A stretch of DNA of 64,000 bases. It comes from Lachnospiraceae bacterium. GTDB lineage: Bacteria > Bacillota > Clostridia > Lachnospirales > Lachnospiraceae. This document shows, one piece after another, positions 62,401-64,000 of the stretch. The stretch covers positions 1 to 64,000 of the forward strand of contig JAETTM010000005.1 of assembly GCA_021769135.1 (NCBI GenBank), written 5' to 3'. The first letter of the stretch is position 1. Each line of letters starts with the position of its first letter. Below the pieces are notes generated by a model. It did no database searches. It saw nothing but the letters and a program-made list of their open reading frames with translations, and was not told the origin of the DNA. Both the position numbers and the translations under genes were made by a program.

Positions 62401-63334
62401 GAATACCTGCGGGCTGGAAGCTCCGGAGAACGGACGGAACAGGGGAGAAGAAACGGCAGAAAATGGCATTGGAGGAAAAGAAGAAAGATGGGATGGCTGG
62501 GAAGGGCAGATGGAAATAAAAATCCTTGGGGAAGAGGATTTCCTGGCGGCAGATATCAAAGAGCAGATAGCGGCGGAAGGAGCAAGGAACAGGCTGGAAC
62601 GCTCCGATGCGTTGACCGATACGGACAGCGAGCTTATGACCCGTATGTCGGAAAAATTTGCCCATCCGTATAAACATGGCAATCTTGCGGATTTATATAC
62701 GAAGACAACGGTGTCGGAATTGAAGAAGGCCGGACAGGAAGAGGAGCAGGACTTTTCTTTCCGGCTATACGAAGAGGAAACGGTCATTCCGTATATCCCC
62801 AAGTTTATGAGGGAAGAAGAAAGCATTGGAGGGGCAGGAAGGGGAACCGCTTTCCATAAGGTGATGGAACAGATGGACTTTGGGGCGGATGCGGAGCCGG
62901 TAGAAGCGCAGATTGAGAGGTTATGGCGGGAAGGGATGCTGAGCGAGGAACACAGGCAGGCCTTATCGATTCCGGCCATTAAAAAGTTCCTTTCTACGAA
63001 TTTGGCAAGGCGTATGGCAGCGGCGGAAAAGAAGGGGCGCCTTTACCGGGAACAGCCATTTGTATTGGGGCTTCCGGCAGAGGAACTGAACGAAAAATTC
63101 CCTTCCGATGAACTGGTGCTCATTCAGGGAATTATCGACGTTTACTTTGAGGAGGACGGGGAAATTGTAGTGGCGGATTACAAGACGGACAGGGTGGACT
63201 CCGGGGAAGAACTGGCGCAAAAATACGAAAAGCAGCTGGAATATTACGCCAGAGCAGTAAACCGCCTTACCGGCAAAAAAGTGAAGCAAAAAATTATTTA
63301 TTCCTTTAGACTTCATAAAGAAATTGTGTTATGA
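59459..63334 (+). CDS. addA: ATP-dependent helicase/nuclease subunit A (AddA)
   Basis: This UvrD-type helicase joined to a RecB-family nuclease partners with AddB. NLLVSAAAGSGKTAVLTERI is Walker A, LIDEYQDSNLVQEMI is Walker B, VRIMSIHKSKGLEFPICFVC and LYVALTRAREKLIM are motifs V and VI. The C-terminal nuclease has VVADYKTDRVDSGEE and QLEYYARAV. The first ATG at 59447 lacks a good site; ATG 59459 (MGVKYTPQQQ) has GAGG seven bases upstream. Near residue 460 is a triple repeat of GKEKAEN (60833-60895), apparently recent. The length is ~1291. Confidence 0.95.
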   Translation: MGVKYTPQQQQVIDTRGCNLLVSAAAGSGKTAVLTERIVKMISDETKPVDIDRLLVVTFTNAAAAEMRERIGEAIGKRLEAQPDNEHLQKQATLVHNAQITTIDSFCMFVIRNNFNDIGLDPGFRVADEGELKLLKQDVMKELLEERFAGRDEDFLHCVEYFSTGNRDDAIEGHILKLYQFAESNPWPEEWLEERKGDYGIRDLDELERAKFVRFGLEQAGRMAEDCLLRMEDCIKICQQPDGPYMYGEILEKEAEALQKLTGVKRYGEGYALFQGMTFGRLPSKKDSSVSAQKREMVQEIRKGIKGTIKNICGKFFPAPPETALEYIKGSSGAVRTLIDLTLAFKEALDRKKRESNIIDFSDMEHLALSILVRKTEGNRELKSYVPSPAALDYREYFEEILIDEYQDSNLVQEMILESISGEENGKFNRFMVGDVKQSIYKFRLARPEIFMEKYEEYGKEKAENGKEKAENGNERAKKRRIDLHKNFRSRQEVLDSVNFIFSRIMGKRLGGIEYDEDAALYPGASYPAHGEEGGKSPNCTELLLIRKEAEEENGEGGGAGPGQQEGKKLSDRQREAYAVAKRIKELAGHFLVTDKESGELRKASYKDIVILLRTNAGWDEDFKSILKEEGIPSHVLSRTGYFAAKEIRVLLQLLRVLDNPNQDIPLFGVLQSFFGGFTDEETAYIRGIAEDRKKSLYFCLKEGVKEEGRAGREGETEERREEENGEPKLKKGLKEKISAFLNFLDEYRDKTVYLPIHDLLQDIITRTGYGNYVAALPGGSQRQANVQMLLEKASAFQQTSYYGLFHFVRYMEQLEKYDVDYGEANILDENADVVRIMSIHKSKGLEFPICFVCGLAKKFNMQDMNGKMIADVGMGIGVDYVDVEHRLQGKTLRKNMIGEKMRLDNLGEELRVLYVALTRAREKLIMTGIIDKPEKKLAMLLPVAGRGNGQLAYGELAGAGNYLDFLLPALCVHEGFAPLWNTCGLEAPENGRNRGEETAENGIGGKEERWDGWEGQMEIKILGEEDFLAADIKEQIAAEGARNRLERSDALTDTDSELMTRMSEKFAHPYKHGNLADLYTKTTVSELKKAGQEEEQDFSFRLYEEETVIPYIPKFMREEESIGGAGRGTAFHKVMEQMDFGADAEPVEAQIERLWREGMLSEEHRQALSIPAIKKFLSTNLARRMAAAEKKGRLYREQPFVLGLPAEELNEKFPSDELVLIQGIIDVYFEEDGEIVVADYKTDRVDSGEELAQKYEKQLEYYARAVNRLTGKKVKQKIIYSFRLHKEIVL

Positions 63335-63343
63335 TGATTTTTC

Positions 63344-63388
63344 AAAAGCCGGAAACGCTGTATTTACAAGGGTTTCCGGCTTTTCTTG
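63344..63388 (+). terminator. addA terminator
   Basis: AAAAGCCGGAAAC (63344-63356) pairs perfectly with GTTTCCGGCTTTT (63372-63384), the T run being part of the stem end. It marks the boundary between core genes and the integrase. Confidence 0.85.
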
Positions 63389-63407
63389 TTTCTAATTTGT
63401 TACTAGT

Positions 63408-64000
63408 TTAGGGTAAAAGTTCAACCGTTTCCCGCAGCTGTTCCAGGGTTTTGTGATTATATACCCTGTTCCCCACGTCCTTTGACTTATGGCCCATCAG
63501 CAGGTCAATGCACTTCCTGTTCCCACCAGCATTGTCAAGGTTCGTTTCAAAAGTGTGCCTTGCTTCATGGGGCGTTTTATCGGCACCGATTTTTTGCATG
63601 ACTTCATTCCAGAACGTGTAATATTTTGATTGCGACAGCTTTTTCCCCTGATAGGTAAACAGGTACGGCCCGCCCTGCTGGATACGATTTTCCACAAAGG
63701 GCCATATCCGGGTATGGATGGGTACAATGCGCCCTTTACCTGATGCCGTTTTCACGCCGCCTTGAAGGTAACGTTCAGCCACGTTCACCTGTTCAAGTTT
63801 CATGTTCAGTAGTTCAGTAAGCCGAAAACCGGTATAAATGTAAATCAGCACCGTATCCACCCATTCTTGATTGGATATCTTCCATAAAGCGTCTATCTGT
63901 TCCGGCGTGAATGGCTCCCTTTTCGTATCCGGGATAGGTGGGGCCGTAGTCAGCTGTGAATACATTTTGTCAATGATATCCAGTTCAAAAGCGAAACGGT
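63408..64000 (-). CDS. Tyrosine site-specific integrase, 3' part, cut by the window edge
   Basis: The catalytic domain is intact: the first Arg in YTGFRLTELLNMKLE, Lys in ASGKGRIVPIHT, HxxR in HEARHTFETN, the later His in MGHKSKDVGNRVYNH, and the nucleophile Tyr probably in RVYNHKTLEQL. The reading frame stays open upstream of ATG 63965 to the window end (RFAFELDIIDKMYSQLTT), so the N-terminus lies outside. The orientation places the integrase end toward addA, as for a phage or integrative element whose attachment site may be close to 63340-63407. Confidence 0.88.
   Translation of the reverse strand, partial: RFAFELDIIDKMYSQLTTAPPIPDTKREPFTPEQIDALWKISNQEWVDTVLIYIYTGFRLTELLNMKLEQVNVAERYLQGGVKTASGKGRIVPIHTRIWPFVENRIQQGGPYLFTYQGKKLSQSKYYTFWNEVMQKIGADKTPHEARHTFETNLDNAGGNRKCIDLLMGHKSKDVGNRVYNHKTLEQLRETVELLP

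Overview
The window looks like a chromosomal segment of a gut-type member of the Clostridia, most likely Lachnospiraceae. The reasons are strong Shine-Dalgarno sites, the protein families present (mannose-type PTS, MocR regulator, AddAB, CZB chemotaxis receptor, 4Fe-4S aldo/keto reductase, DUF4867, DUF6062, DUF2225) and the overall codon style. I made no database comparison, so the taxonomic call is inference.

Layout. 1-1.4 kb: debris of a mobile element (frameshifted winged-helix regulator, VirB4-like and FtsX-like fragments, an XRE regulator with an in-frame stop). 1.4-10.0 kb: a myo-inositol catabolic operon, iolC-iolE-iolG-lacI-iolD-iolB-iron alcohol dehydrogenase, behind a promoter surrounded by repeated GCGTGC-type sites. 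10.0-20.1 kb: unlinked genes, including a lipoprotein, GNAT, MerR-TipAS, YgjP-type metalloprotease, sce7726 nuclease-fold protein, 4Fe-4S aldo/keto reductase, esterase, lipoprotein serpin and NERD protein. 20.2-26.3 kb: DUF4867, FucI-family isomerase, FGGY kinase, PfkB kinase and class II aldolase, which reads as an isomerise-phosphorylate-phosphorylate-cleave sugar route. 26.5-34.2 kb: GatZ/KbaZ, AgaS, an AraC regulator and a complete mannose-family PTS (IIA, IIB, IIC, IID) with a HAD phosphatase, probably for an amino sugar of the galactosamine/GalNAc type. 34.3-38.6 kb: ACT protein, homoserine dehydrogenase, ApgM-like proposed homoserine kinase and aspartokinase, i.e. a threonine-branch operon. 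38.7-55.9 kb: housekeeping and small regulators (guaB, glnS, MocR, TetR, PfkB-like, uraA, phosphohexomutase, CZB chemoreceptor, NagD-like). 56.0-63.3 kb: addB-addA. The right edge enters a tyrosine integrase that runs off the window.

The two sugar clusters can share chemistry. AgaS would deliver tagatose-6-phosphate, the PfkB protein could make tagatose-1,6-bisphosphate, and the class II aldolase with GatZ could cleave it. The same type of aldolase could also serve the inositol pathway, because no dedicated IolJ lies in the iol operon.

The most unusual signal is non-coding. A dispersed palindrome with arms GTAACAGTTCAGCC/GGCTGAACTGTTAC and a GAAA loop recurs between genes, with one copy carrying compensatory base changes and one compound 144-bp copy. 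A leader carrying its own Shine-Dalgarno is repeated before iolE, the FucI-like gene and pfkB, and is partly tandemly duplicated before the FucI-like gene. The alcohol dehydrogenase has a leader with a perfect 10+10 bp pseudoknot ending next to its ribosome binding site. No tRNA, rRNA, CRISPR array or complete insertion sequence was seen.
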